A DNA stretch of 36,677 nucleotides from Candidatus Bathyarchaeota archaeon (GCA_007050895.1 SMYP01000129.1:1-36677), one strand, 5' to 3'. Positions 17,978 to 26,961 are shown, counted from the stretch's first letter. The notes: generated by a model not told the origin, from the letters alone. Program-made: numbers and translations.

Positions 17978-18841
17978 TCAAAGAAGTGCAATAACCAATG
18001 CTCCCAGCGTAAAAACAGCAACAATAACTGAAATTATGGTGACCAATTGACGCTCCGTTAATGGTCGATTGTACGCTAGAAACGTAATCAAGCTTCGCCT
18101 ATGGTTAGAAACAAGTTTTTTTCCATCAAATGAAACTGACGCCCTCTTTTTGGTGAAGAAAATAGCTAATAATATAAGGGAAGAATTTGCCACGTAGGGG
18201 ATAATTGAAATTAGCAGCGGCAATTTCAGGTCTGTGATTACTGCGAACGCAGCTATGTTCATTCCAATGGCAAATGACCCAGAGTTGCCGACAAAAATTT
18301 TGCCCTGAAGGTTAAAGACTGCAAGAATTATCCAGAAAACTAATGGTCCAAGCATCAAGATTAAATGTGACGGCGACAGTGTCATTAGCCCAATCAAAAT
18401 TATTGCTGGGCAGACTGATTCTAACCCGTTTAGTCCGCCTAACTGGTTTACAGTATTCGTGACTATCATAACAATTAAAGGAATTACTAAGAAATAGTAT
18501 GCTTCACCGAAATCTATCATGCCGATAAGCGGCAATGAGATTGACGTTCGTAATTCGTTTTCGATTGCTAAATATATAAGGGGCAGGGCTGCTATCAAGG
18601 GCATAAAGGCCTTGTAGCGCCATTTTAGATCCATCCAGTCATCCAATAAACCCATGAAGCCTCCGAATAGGATGCAGACCGCTAGCGTTAACGGTGTAGA
18701 GACTCCGTTTGATGCTGGAGCAATGCCACTAAAATAAATTAAGAAAAGATATACTGTTGTGAAGAGGACGTAGCTAACGCCCAGCCCATTTGGAATTAAT
18801 GGTTTGCCCGTCTTATGTTGATCGGGAACTTTTGGAAACAA
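17978..18841 (-). CDS. DPAGT1/Alg7-type UDP-sugar:dolichyl-phosphate sugar-1-phosphate transferase, N-terminally short
   Basis: This is a polytopic glycosyltransferase family 4 enzyme that would load the first sugar phosphate onto dolichol phosphate for N-glycosylation. GLLDDWMDLKWRYK contains the DD pair (67, 68). NTVNQLGGLNGLE (129-141) resembles the eukaryotic and archaeal DPAGT1 pattern N-x2-N-x2-AG-x-NGLE rather than the bacterial DG form. Oddities: the protein starts at the PK-x-PD-x-HK-x2-KP loop and so lacks the usual first TM helix, and VGNSGS (Asn186) replaces the expected VGD. The start is a TTG at 18841 with AAGGAAG upstream; in frame, the aglB stop lies just 18 nt before it. Other hydrophobic helices (about 8) are present. 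Downstream partner of aglB in an operon. Confidence 0.82.
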   Translation of the reverse strand: MFPKVPDQHKTGKPLIPNGLGVSYVLFTTVYLFLIYFSGIAPASNGVSTPLTLAVCILFGGFMGLLDDWMDLKWRYKAFMPLIAALPLIYLAIENELRTSISLPLIGMIDFGEAYYFLVIPLIVMIVTNTVNQLGGLNGLESVCPAIILIGLMTLSPSHLILMLGPLVFWIILAVFNLQGKIFVGNSGSFAIGMNIAAFAVITDLKLPLLISIIPYVANSSLILLAIFFTKKRASVSFDGKKLVSNHRRSLITFLAYNRPLTERQLVTIISVIVAVFTLGALVIALL

Positions 18842-18859
18842 TCTTTCGCTTCCTTGCGG

Positions 18860-21154
18860 TTAACCTAAGGCGTCATAGTATGCGTCCCAGTCAATCTCGT
18901 ACAAAGCAATAACTGGTATTAGCCCGCTATATTTGGCGGTTGCTTCAACAGCAGTTAATTCTAATCCAGCGAAATACGCTTCCTTGAAATAAGTAGGCTC
19001 CACGCCCTCTTCGTCAGCAACTACAGAAACACTTCCTGCAGCGACATTTACCCAAGATTGCTTCGCCCAACTAAGTAGTTTGTATACCGTTGAGTTCTTG
19101 CCAACATCATTCCAAGCCCATGTGTTAGTCTGGTTGCTCACTTCGCCGAAATCGTCTTCATCAGTCCATGCTTCGTCTTCGCTGATGTAACCGTTCTTTA
19201 CGAATCTGTCCCGAGCTTGACCCGAAATCCTAGCCATCCAAGACCATTTTCCTTCATCACCATATCCCACAGACTGAGCAACATAGTAGCTGCCATCCGA
19301 AGATGTACCTAGACCAAGAGTTGTAAAGACGAGTATGTATTTGGCGTCGTACTGTTCCAACATCGCCATTGCCTTTTCTTCGGGTGCCATAAAGATGAAA
19401 CCTATATTCTCTATTTGCGTACTGTTGATCGTAGCGTTATCGGCTAGGGTTGTAACATTACCCATTATACTTAACCAATATCCGTAATCCCACCAGGAAC
19501 AAACAACTGTTGTCGACTGCAAATTATTCCGTGTCCAACTGAGCATATCCAGCCATTCCTGTGCTGGTTCAGCGAGATACTCACCGCTCAATGGGAGACT
19601 GGCTGCGGTAACAGTCAGAGGAGAATAAGCTTGCCCGTAAACTCGTGGAACACCACCGCTTTGAGGAGAAAACGCAAAATTTGTAACTAGAAGCATGAAC
19701 ACCATAAAAACAACTATCCCGCTATATTCTCTACTTACGCGAGCTATCCTACGCTTTGATTTTATTACCAATTGTGGTGTTTCTCTCAATAACGTATAAA
19801 ATGGCTTTAATACGCCAAGTATTCCCAAGGCTGCAAGTAGACTAAACGCCGGTGCAAAGATAACAAGCAAACGAACCATCGAGGCTGCGAAGTACAGTGA
19901 TGTTGCACCAAAAAGTAACAGGAAAATGTTTCTATTAGTCGGGTTTCTTAGCGTGAAGTATACGCCCGCGAGGAAGAATATTATCCCCAGACCAAGCTCG
20001 ACGTAAATACTTCCCCAAGCAGATATCCTGTGCTCAGCCACTGACTCTATCAAAGGAGCAGCTGAGCGAACGAAGGGATCCAATACTGTAATGAATTTTC
20101 CTGCTATATCCTGAAGGTAGCCAAGTTGCCACAGAGCAACGAAGCCTCCAACGATTGCAGTTAAAGATGCTCCAGCTAGCAGTACTTTGGTTTTCGCGGA
20201 CACATTATGACGTAAGACTTCCATAATGCACAGTAGAAGAAACATAGCTGCAACTGGCAGCACTGCTGCTGAAGTCAAATAACTTATTGATATGTAAGGG
20301 ATGTTAATGGCTATACCAAGTCCCAAACCAAAGGTTAGGCTGTAAGATAGCAAAAGCCTTTGGTCATATCTCTTTAACAAGACCAAAACGAAAACGAAAA
20401 TTACAGCCAAATCCAACAGGTAGTAAGCTGCACCCCAAGCCCCAATGAAATATGCTAATGCTAACCCTGCTGCTATTGAGTAAAATAATGATGAACGCAC
20501 GGTTCTATTTTTATCATTTGCCCTCAAAAACAGAAGGGTGAATGCTAGGAGTCCTACAATTCCCAAGACTTCAGTATCAAAGAAACCCAGTGCTGTCCTC
20601 TGAAGGAACGAAGGTGCTAATGCTAGGAAAAGCGCGGCGAATAAACCAACTGATTTTCCACCCATATCTTTGCCTACGAAATACATTAACAAACAAGATA
20701 ATGTACCAAAGATTACTGGAAAAATCGAGCAAAAAGCCATTAAATCAACAGTTACACCCAACCAAGAGATTATGCTGTAGAGTACAGCTGCGGTCATCGG
20801 TAATGAGGGCAACGAACTGGACATTCTCAGTCCATCTGGATACCACTGCTGGTAGTTTATCCAGCCTCGACCATCGTTTTCCAAATAGGGCGAGAGCAAT
20901 CCGTCCTGCACCATTTTATTCGTAAGACTGAATTGGTAGTAGGGATCGAACTCGTTAAGTCTTACATTGCCTGTAGGAATTTCCCAGCGTATCGGCAGAA
21001 TACGAATTGTAAAGGCTATGAAGAGTATTAAAAGCAAAGCTGAATAACAAATTATAGTAGCGTGGCTTGTTTGGATGCGTAGTCTACCAAAAGATTTTAG
21101 ACCATTGATGAGTCGTTCCTTCAACAGTTTCTCCTTCCCTTGAGCAATCTTCAT
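18860..21154 (-). CDS. aglB: Oligosaccharyltransferase catalytic subunit AglB/STT3
   Basis: AglB transfers lipid-linked oligosaccharide to Asn in N-x-S/T sequons on the outer face of the membrane. The 764-residue protein has an N-terminal half of about 13 TM helices and a C-terminal soluble domain. Catalytic features: NEFDPYY with Asp70 (first acidic motif), FFDTEV with Asp193 and Glu195 (second), SVAEH with Glu374 (the external-loop Glu), VRLLVIFAP with Arg428 (sequon-pocket Arg), and SWWDYGYW with WWDYG at 554-558 that binds the Ser/Thr of the sequon. It is followed 18 nt downstream by the DPAGT1-like gene, so glycan assembly and transfer are co-encoded. The start at 21154 lacks a strong Shine-Dalgarno. 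Confidence 0.97.
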   Translation of the reverse strand: MKIAQGKEKLLKERLINGLKSFGRLRIQTSHATIICYSALLLILFIAFTIRILPIRWEIPTGNVRLNEFDPYYQFSLTNKMVQDGLLSPYLENDGRGWINYQQWYPDGLRMSSSLPSLPMTAAVLYSIISWLGVTVDLMAFCSIFPVIFGTLSCLLMYFVGKDMGGKSVGLFAALFLALAPSFLQRTALGFFDTEVLGIVGLLAFTLLFLRANDKNRTVRSSLFYSIAAGLALAYFIGAWGAAYYLLDLAVIFVFVLVLLKRYDQRLLLSYSLTFGLGLGIAINIPYISISYLTSAAVLPVAAMFLLLCIMEVLRHNVSAKTKVLLAGASLTAIVGGFVALWQLGYLQDIAGKFITVLDPFVRSAAPLIESVAEHRISAWGSIYVELGLGIIFFLAGVYFTLRNPTNRNIFLLLFGATSLYFAASMVRLLVIFAPAFSLLAALGILGVLKPFYTLLRETPQLVIKSKRRIARVSREYSGIVVFMVFMLLVTNFAFSPQSGGVPRVYGQAYSPLTVTAASLPLSGEYLAEPAQEWLDMLSWTRNNLQSTTVVCSWWDYGYWLSIMGNVTTLADNATINSTQIENIGFIFMAPEEKAMAMLEQYDAKYILVFTTLGLGTSSDGSYYVAQSVGYGDEGKWSWMARISGQARDRFVKNGYISEDEAWTDEDDFGEVSNQTNTWAWNDVGKNSTVYKLLSWAKQSWVNVAAGSVSVVADEEGVEPTYFKEAYFAGLELTAVEATAKYSGLIPVIALYEIDWDAYYDALG

Positions 21155-21487
21155 ATTGTGAGGTCTTTTATTGGTTTTTGTTGTTAATAATTGTTATTGA
21201 TGAATTCAAGCGGTGTAAATAAAGTTTGAGTTGGTGGTTCATGTCATTACTTGCTGAAAATAATTGTTTATACTACAATCGCTGTTTGTTTACTGCTTTC
21301 CAAAAACAAGCTATTGCTCACGTAAAAGTATGTTTACTGGATTTGGCAGGCGCACAATCGGCTCAAGGACCTATACTCAGATTTTTTGTCGCATTGTGAG
21401 ATAGTGATTTTAAAATGCATTGCAGCATCAAGAAGAGAAGCGCATCTCAACTTTGATCGTCTCCTTCAGTACTGTTCAGTGATAACT
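21155..21487. other. Intergenic region, no gene found
   Basis: This 333-nt AT-rich gap lies upstream of aglB. A possible minus-strand TATA element (CTTTATTTAC, about 21215-21224) could serve aglB. I see no convincing open frame, tRNA or repeat. Confidence 0.4.
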
Positions 21488-21652
21488 TCATTTCATTGGT
21501 TTTACTTCGACGTCGATGGGTAGCAAAGACAACTTTTTGCCACATTTCGGACATTTTCCATCATGTTGTTGGAGAATTTCATCTGGAGGTTTAAGGTCTG
21601 CACCTTCGTACAATATTTGATTGCATCCACTGCAAATGACACGCTGCGGCAA
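21488..21652 (-). CDS. Small zinc-ribbon protein (54 residues)
   Basis: This short gene reads MPQRVICSGCNQILYEG..., then GKCPKCGKKL, and ends in DVEVKPMK. Two CxxC knuckles (Cys7/Cys10 and Cys34/Cys37) 23 residues apart form a rubredoxin-like zinc ribbon. The start is a TTG at 21652 preceded by GGAAGTG 8 nt away; no in-frame ATG exists upstream. A longer open frame on the same strand (21502-21687) is in another phase and lacks this pattern. It lies about 110 nt downstream of the antiporter gene. Small stand-alone zinc ribbons of this kind are common in archaea; the function is unknown. Confidence 0.78.
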   Translation of the reverse strand: MPQRVICSGCNQILYEGADLKPPDEILQQHDGKCPKCGKKLSLLPIDVEVKPMK

Positions 21653-21761
21653 CGCATTTTCACTTCCCGAAATAACAAAAATAACATCTGCGATATATTT
21701 ATTGGTTACTAACTTTCGGTTGAAGTAATCAGCCGTGTCTTGCCATAGCAGTTTTTACGAA

Positions 21762-22970
21762 TCACACTTGGCGTTTCTTAAGCATAGCAACTCCAACAGT
21801 GCAAACTATGATGGTAGTTAGGATTACAATAAAAGCAATTTCGGGGAAGACTTGAGATTCAGGTACACCTGACGTTAAAGGTATTGAAGCCAGCACTGCT
21901 GCTGCCAATCCACGAGGAAACATCACTGTCATTAGAGTTTCATATGTCTTTAACTCGGATTTAATGGTAGCCATTTTAACCACGATAAATCGGATTCCTA
22001 GGAAAGTGACGGATAAAACTATACCTATAAGAACGGGTATGAAGGATGACAAGCTGAAAAGGAGCCCAGTGAAAACAAAGAAGAACGATCGAATCAAAAA
22101 GCTTATTTGACAGTGAAAGTCCCGTACGTTTTCATCAATTGAGACGGTTGTTCTGAATTTCAATAATCTTGCGATGTGTCGCGAGTTGCCAATAATCAAA
22201 CCAAAAAACAAGGCTGAAAGTGCGCCATTTCCGCCCAAGTTTGTAGCCACTACAAAAGTCAGAAATAGCATAGCTAAGGTCAGCATGTAAGCGTTAGGTT
22301 TTCCTTTTATTTTCTCTAAGAGAACAAGCCAAGCAACGCCAAAACCTAAACCTACTAGAATCCCTACTCCAAAAGCCGTACTTACGGAACCTAAGGCAGC
22401 ATACAAGTCAATAGTACCTGCGGTGCCTTCAGCGCTTACTTCTTGCAATAAAATGTTAATAGCTGTAAATGCGCCCACTGTACACAACACGTCAGTCAAA
22501 ATAGATTCGAGACTGAGCACTGTTTCAATTTTTTCGGTAACTTTCAATTTTCTAATTAGCGCGATCACTATTATTGAGCTACCTCCACCGACTATGCTTC
22601 CTAGTAACAAACCGTTAAGAAGACGCCAACCAAGTAAGTATTTGCATATTGCAGCAGTTATTATCACGTTCAATATCCACCCAGCGATAGCTAACACCAA
22701 AGCTCTCGGGCTGTTTCTGACAGCTTCTCGTATGTCCATGTTTAAGCCGCCGTCAAATAGAATGATAATCAGTGCCAAAGCAGCAAAATATGGCGTAATC
22801 GCAAGCAGTTCCTCATGAGCAAACAATCTGAAAACGGGCCCCAACAGCACGCCAAAAAGGAGCAATAGGATTGAATCAGGAATGCTTGTACGGTTAAAGA
22901 ACTCTTCACCCAAGAAGCCAAGAACGATAATCACTGCAGCAACAAGGAAAGCCATAACAGCTGGATCCAA
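21762..22970 (-). CDS. CPA-type cation:proton antiporter
   Basis: This is an Na+(K+)/H+ antiporter of the monovalent cation:proton antiporter superfamily, for pH and ion homeostasis. The 402-residue protein has about 12 TM helices; the family segment LFDGGLNMDI is at residues 71-80 and the ion-binding helix contains ESILTD (155-160). The usual CPA1 ND pair is TD here (Thr159, Asp160), so stoichiometry or ion choice may differ. No C-terminal RCK/TrkA domain is present; the protein ends in a short basic tail. The start is a TTG at 22970 with GGAAGG 7 nt upstream; an ATG at 22955 is the alternative. Confidence 0.9.
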   Translation of the reverse strand: MDPAVMAFLVAAVIIVLGFLGEEFFNRTSIPDSILLLLFGVLLGPVFRLFAHEELLAITPYFAALALIIILFDGGLNMDIREAVRNSPRALVLAIAGWILNVIITAAICKYLLGWRLLNGLLLGSIVGGGSSIIVIALIRKLKVTEKIETVLSLESILTDVLCTVGAFTAINILLQEVSAEGTAGTIDLYAALGSVSTAFGVGILVGLGFGVAWLVLLEKIKGKPNAYMLTLAMLFLTFVVATNLGGNGALSALFFGLIIGNSRHIARLLKFRTTVSIDENVRDFHCQISFLIRSFFFVFTGLLFSLSSFIPVLIGIVLSVTFLGIRFIVVKMATIKSELKTYETLMTVMFPRGLAAAVLASIPLTSGVPESQVFPEIAFIVILTTIIVCTVGVAMLKKRQV

Positions 22971-23081
22971 ACTATAACCTTCCGTTTTTAACTCTCTATC
23001 TTTGTGAGATTAACAGTTAAAATTTACTATTAAACAGACATTGCGAAAGTCCGTTTATTATATTATGTACTGAACAGTCGC

Positions 23082-24077
23082 TTAGCTAGTCTGCGCAATC
23101 TGTATCCAGCCAAGACTTATAGCTATAAATAACGCGTACAAGAAAAGCAGAACTGTTCCTTCTCGCCGTCCCACTCTTTCATTTGACAGAAAATACCATA
23201 AAAGAAGGTTCGTTATCAACGAAAAAATAGCTACATTTGAAAAGGCACTCATGTTAATTGTTAAGGGTGACGCTATCAAAGTTATCCCGAGAATCAAAGT
23301 GATATTCATGTAGCAACTTCCAATTATGTTACCTAACGCAAGCTCTAAATGCCCTTTTTTGACAGCTTCAATGCTAGTTGATAACTCTGGAACGCTTGTG
23401 CCAAAAGCAACAACTGTAGCACCTATCACAACTGGTGGTATGCCTACGCTCGAAGCTAGGAAAGATGCTGATTCTACTATGAAATATGCGCAGACAATAA
23501 CTCCAACAGCACCCACAATTGTTAGGCTTACGTATTTGCCAAGTTTGCTTTTTTCTGTTTTTGAGATTGACTGTTCAGTAGGAGTACGAGATTTGGAAAG
23601 CTGGAACATATAATAAATGAATATTGCCAATAGCATTATTCCGATGAATTGGCTTGCGTAGCCGATGTAAATCAGGGCAAGCGGCACAATTGAAGCTATG
23701 AACAAACCAAAATAGAGGTTTCCTAGCTCCTCTTTTGCCATTTTGGGCAAAACTCGAGATTTCTCAGGGTACTTTAGAGATATTAGAAGAAAGCAGGTGC
23801 CTAGTATCAAACAGATGTTGACTATGTTCGAACCCAAGACGTTTCCTATAGAGACACCTATGTTATCCGGATTTAACACTGAAAAAACAGCTACGAAAAG
23901 TTCTGGCAGGGACGTTGAAAAAGCAACTAAGATGAAACCTACTGTCGTTTTTCCCAACCCTGTTACGCTTGCTACGTTTATCGATTGCGTGATTGTTAAG
24001 TCGCTGGCTTTAGTTAAAGCAGCTAGCGCTATAACAAGAATTAGCGCATTAAGTAGCAGACCCAGCCCTTCGAGCAT
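23082..24077 (-). CDS. CaCA-family Na+/Ca2+ exchanger-like protein
   Basis: This is a cation/Ca2+ antiporter with two inverted alpha repeats. In numbering from the ATG at 24077 (331 residues): alpha-1 GFILVAFSTSLPE (47-59) and GNVLGSN (78-84); alpha-2 GATVVAFGTSVPE (219-231) and GNIIGSC (249-255). The second repeat has Cys where GSN is usual. Ten hydrophobic helices are separated by a polar loop around 160-183. GGAGAGTGG lies just upstream of the ATG at 24077; a GTG at 24086 in frame would add three residues but leaves no spacing. It is followed by the CPA antiporter on the same strand about 110 nt away, so the two transporters may form a cluster. Confidence 0.93.
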   Translation of the reverse strand: MLEGLGLLLNALILVIALAALTKASDLTITQSINVASVTGLGKTTVGFILVAFSTSLPELFVAVFSVLNPDNIGVSIGNVLGSNIVNICLILGTCFLLISLKYPEKSRVLPKMAKEELGNLYFGLFIASIVPLALIYIGYASQFIGIMLLAIFIYYMFQLSKSRTPTEQSISKTEKSKLGKYVSLTIVGAVGVIVCAYFIVESASFLASSVGIPPVVIGATVVAFGTSVPELSTSIEAVKKGHLELALGNIIGSCYMNITLILGITLIASPLTINMSAFSNVAIFSLITNLLLWYFLSNERVGRREGTVLLFLYALFIAISLGWIQIAQTS

Positions 24078-24215
24078 TGATTCCACTCTCCGTGTTGTTA
24101 CCTCACAACCGGTGTGAACAGTTCATTGTGATGAGTTATTAAACATTCTTAAGTTGCAATTAAGTTTGAAATGGAAGGATTTTGCAAGCGGTAACTTTTT
24201 GAGGCAAATCTTTCA

Positions 24216-26321
24216 ATGCTCAAGTGTGGTTCGCTGCTCTTGAGAGGCTATACATTGATAATAACCGAGAAACCTGATGCTGCTAGAAGAATAGCCTCGG
24301 CTTTAGACGCGGAGGGAAAAGCCAAAAAGAAAACGGAAGGCGGAATTCCCTATTACGTGGCAAAAAGAGACGAGGATATAGTTGTGGTTCCGGCTATAGG
24401 GCATTTATATACTGTTGCAGAAAATAAAAGAGGCAAAAGGAGCTATCCAGTTTTTGATTTTCACTGGGTCCCACGATATTTGGCTGAACGCGGAGTATCA
24501 GAAATTCACACTTGGCTCAGGGTCATATCAAAATTGGCTAAAAACGCAGACAAATTTATTGATGCATGCGACTACGATATTGAAGGAAGCATAATCGGAT
24601 ACTCCATTCTAAAGTATGCTTGCAACGGCAAAGAAAATACTGCTCGACGCATGAAGTATTCAACTCTTGCAAAAGAGGAGCTTGAAAAGTCCTACAATAA
24701 ACCACTGTCCAACTTGGATTTTGCCCTCATCGAGGCGGGACTGGCAAGACATGAAGTGGATTGGCTTTATGGCATAAACCTATCAAGAGCTTTAACGACT
24801 TCAGTGAAAAATTTCAGTGGAAAGTATGCGACAATTAGCACTGGCAGAGTGCAAGGTCCTACACTCAAGTTTCTTGAAACACGGGAAAAAAGGATAAAGT
24901 GTTTTGTTCCAACTCCATACTGGACTATAAAAGTGAAAGTTAAAATCGGTCGAAGAGTTTTTGAGGCGGATTACGAAAAAAACCCCGTTGAAAATGTTTC
25001 AGAAGCAGAATCAATAATTAAAAATTGCCAAGACTTAGAAGGTGAAACAGAAAAGGTAGTAGCCAAAACGTTCCAGCACCAGCCACCTTCGCCATTTGAT
25101 TTAGGTGCACTCCAGAGTGAAGCCTACAGACTTTTCAGATACACGCCAATTAATACTTCAAACATCGCTCAACGCCTATATTTAGCCGCTTTGATTTCTT
25201 ACCCCCGAACCAGTAGTCAGAAACTACCACCCAAAATTGGCTACAAAGCAATACTAAAAAAGCTAAGCAGAATATCTGAGTACAAACAACAAGCATACGA
25301 GCTTCTCGCGAAGCCAGAGCTGAAGCCAACCGAGGGAAAAAAGAGAGACCCAGCCCACCCCGCTATTTATCCCACCGGAAACCTGCCAGAACGAAATATC
25401 AACATCGCTGAAAGAAAAGTTTGGGACCTCATCGTAAGAAGGTTCATAGCGGTTTTCGGCAAACCAGCCATCCTGCAGAGTATAAACATAACCATCAGCC
25501 TCAAAGGGAACAGATTCCAACTGGATAGAAGACAAACTTTAGAGGAAGGGTGGATTCGCTTTTACAAGCCTTACTTTAAGTCCAAGACCGATATATTGCC
25601 TATTCTTGAGGAAGGACAAAAAGTCGCCGTCAAACAAGTAGTGTTGGAAGACAAGTTCACTGCTCCTCCGTCGAGGTACAATCCGAGCAGTCTTCTCAAA
25701 AAGATGGAAAAGGAAGAAATTGGCACCAAAGCGACCCGTGCGGGAATCATCCAAACCTTGAACAAAAGGAAATATACTAGCATGGAAAAAATTGTGGTTA
25801 CGCACCTCGGCTTGGAAGTTGTTGATGTCCTCAACGAATACTGCTCAGCTGTTGTGTCGTTAGATCTAACCAGACAGCTTGAAGTAAGAATGAACGAAAT
25901 TCAGCAAGGAAACGAAACAAGAGAAAACGTCTTGAAGGATGCGATTGAACTACTAAAACAAGCGACCGAGCGGCTAAAAGAAGAAGAATATGTAATCGGG
26001 AAACGTCTGAGCCAAGCTTTGATGCAGACGAGGCTGGAAGAACATGTAATCGGAGCATGCCCTGCATGCAAAAATGGAAAACTAGTTATTTTGCGTTCCA
26101 GAATATCAGGCAAACGTTTCATTGGTTGCACAAACTATTTTGAAGGCATCTGCAAAACATCTTTCCCGCTCCCGCAAAGAGGCTTATCCAAGCCAACGGG
26201 GTCTGTCTGCAGAAGCTGCAACTGGCCGACCGTGCGGATTTGGATTAAGAACAATCGTCCTTGGAATTTATGTTTCAATCCTGAATGCCCTCTGAAAAAA
26301 GGGCGGAGGAAAAGAAGTTGA
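24216..26321 (+). CDS. topA: DNA topoisomerase I (type IA)
   Basis: This enzyme relaxes negative supercoils through a transient 5'-phosphotyrosine. The Toprim domain begins LIITEKPDAARRIASAL (14-30, Glu18) and has DYDIEG with Asp119, Asp121 and Glu123. The active-site Tyr is Tyr329 in LISYPRTSSQKLP. The C-terminus (about 613-701) has two zinc-finger-like units: CPAC...C...C and CRSC...C...C. Length 701. The ATG at 24216 gives 12 residues before Toprim; a TTG at 24255 would start right at the first strand. No reverse gyrase helicase domain is fused, which argues against a hyperthermophile for this protein. A small zinc-protein gene overlaps the stop codon. Confidence 0.97.
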   Translation: MLKCGSLLLRGYTLIITEKPDAARRIASALDAEGKAKKKTEGGIPYYVAKRDEDIVVVPAIGHLYTVAENKRGKRSYPVFDFHWVPRYLAERGVSEIHTWLRVISKLAKNADKFIDACDYDIEGSIIGYSILKYACNGKENTARRMKYSTLAKEELEKSYNKPLSNLDFALIEAGLARHEVDWLYGINLSRALTTSVKNFSGKYATISTGRVQGPTLKFLETREKRIKCFVPTPYWTIKVKVKIGRRVFEADYEKNPVENVSEAESIIKNCQDLEGETEKVVAKTFQHQPPSPFDLGALQSEAYRLFRYTPINTSNIAQRLYLAALISYPRTSSQKLPPKIGYKAILKKLSRISEYKQQAYELLAKPELKPTEGKKRDPAHPAIYPTGNLPERNINIAERKVWDLIVRRFIAVFGKPAILQSINITISLKGNRFQLDRRQTLEEGWIRFYKPYFKSKTDILPILEEGQKVAVKQVVLEDKFTAPPSRYNPSSLLKKMEKEEIGTKATRAGIIQTLNKRKYTSMEKIVVTHLGLEVVDVLNEYCSAVVSLDLTRQLEVRMNEIQQGNETRENVLKDAIELLKQATERLKEEEYVIGKRLSQALMQTRLEEHVIGACPACKNGKLVILRSRISGKRFIGCTNYFEGICKTSFPLPQRGLSKPTGSVCRSCNWPTVRIWIKNNRPWNLCFNPECPLKKGRRKRS

Positions 26322-26551
26322 AATGCAAGGCGTGCACAAGGGAAGTTGCCAAAGGCGATTTCTGTTTGATGCACTCAAAAGCTTATAGCAACCTAGTTGA
26401 TACGTATGATTGCTGGAGAAGGGCTTTAAAGATTTCTTGGAGAGAATATTTAAGTGAGATTGCAATAAACCCTTTAACAGGAGAATGGGTCAAAGAAGTA
26501 ACCAGCTACCTAATCACCAATGAAGGAACGATAAATGTCAAAGAAATTTAA
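26318..26551 (+). CDS. Small zinc-finger-like protein, unknown function
   Basis: This 77-residue protein starts MKCKACTREVAKGDFCLMH, giving a C-x2-C-x9-C-x2-H potential zinc site (Cys3, Cys6, Cys16, His19), followed by a helical, Trp- and Tyr-containing region ending in TNEGTINVKEI. I chose the TTG at 26318: it overlaps the topA stop as TTGA, and GGAGG lies 8 nt upstream. An ATG at 26285 would add 11 charged residues inside topA. It overlaps the next gene by 17 nt, so topA, this gene and the membrane protein gene look like one transcript. I do not recognise the family. Confidence 0.7.
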   Translation: MKCKACTREVAKGDFCLMHSKAYSNLVDTYDCWRRALKISWREYLSEIAINPLTGEWVKEVTSYLITNEGTINVKEI

Positions 26552-26957
26552 GAAGCGAGCCTCGTCAACATCTTTTTCACTTAGCAGATGGTTCGATAAA
26601 ATCACAAGCGCAAGACCATCATCTTTAGTCATTTCCATAGTCGTAATCGGATATGCAATTTTCCTCTTTGGCGGAGGCTTGTACACTATTATATCCTCGC
26701 CTCTACCCTCGTATTATATAGAAGGTCAAGGTTTTCTATTCCTGTACCCTGAACTTGGACAACAATTTGTAGCCGATACAGTAATCTCAGTCATGCTTTA
26801 CTCAATCGGTTTCGTCGGCCTATTAGCTATTTACCAAAGCACAAAATACGCATATAAGCCCAGGCAAGCGTATATGTGGTTAGTTATAGGAGCTGCGGCT
26901 TTGCTTTTAGCTTACATATTCCTAGAAGATGCAATCCTAATTAAACTCGGCAAATAA
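26535..26957 (+). CDS. Three-TM protein resembling OST3/OST6/OSTC (DC2) oligosaccharyltransferase subunits
   Basis: The 140-residue protein has a basic, Ser-rich cytoplasmic-type N-terminus, TM1 (about 30-52), an extracellular loop, TM2 (about 80-100) and TM3 (about 114-134). From memory of human OSTC, several landmarks align in order: PS at the start of TM1, a GG-x2-Y at its end followed by I-x3-P-x-P, a GQ-x pair before TM2, Ser in TM2 followed by GF-x-GL, and KLG at the C-terminus. In eukaryotes these subunits bind STT3 and link it to the translocon or to oxidoreductase function. No thioredoxin domain is present, so it is closer to DC2/OSTC in size. Homology is inferred without an alignment tool; the safe call is a small membrane protein. 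Confidence 0.6.
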   Translation: MSKKFKKRASSTSFSLSRWFDKITSARPSSLVISIVVIGYAIFLFGGGLYTIISSPLPSYYIEGQGFLFLYPELGQQFVADTVISVMLYSIGFVGLLAIYQSTKYAYKPRQAYMWLVIGAAALLLAYIFLEDAILIKLGK

Positions 26958-26961
26958 CGGG

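Noticed and set aside
21502..21687. 61-codon minus-strand open frame
   Set aside because: It is out of phase with the zinc-ribbon frame, which has the CxxC pairs and a Shine-Dalgarno-led TTG.
24127..24133. GTGATGA resembling a C box of a C/D sRNA
   Set aside because: No CTGA D or D' box at suitable spacing and no terminal stem.
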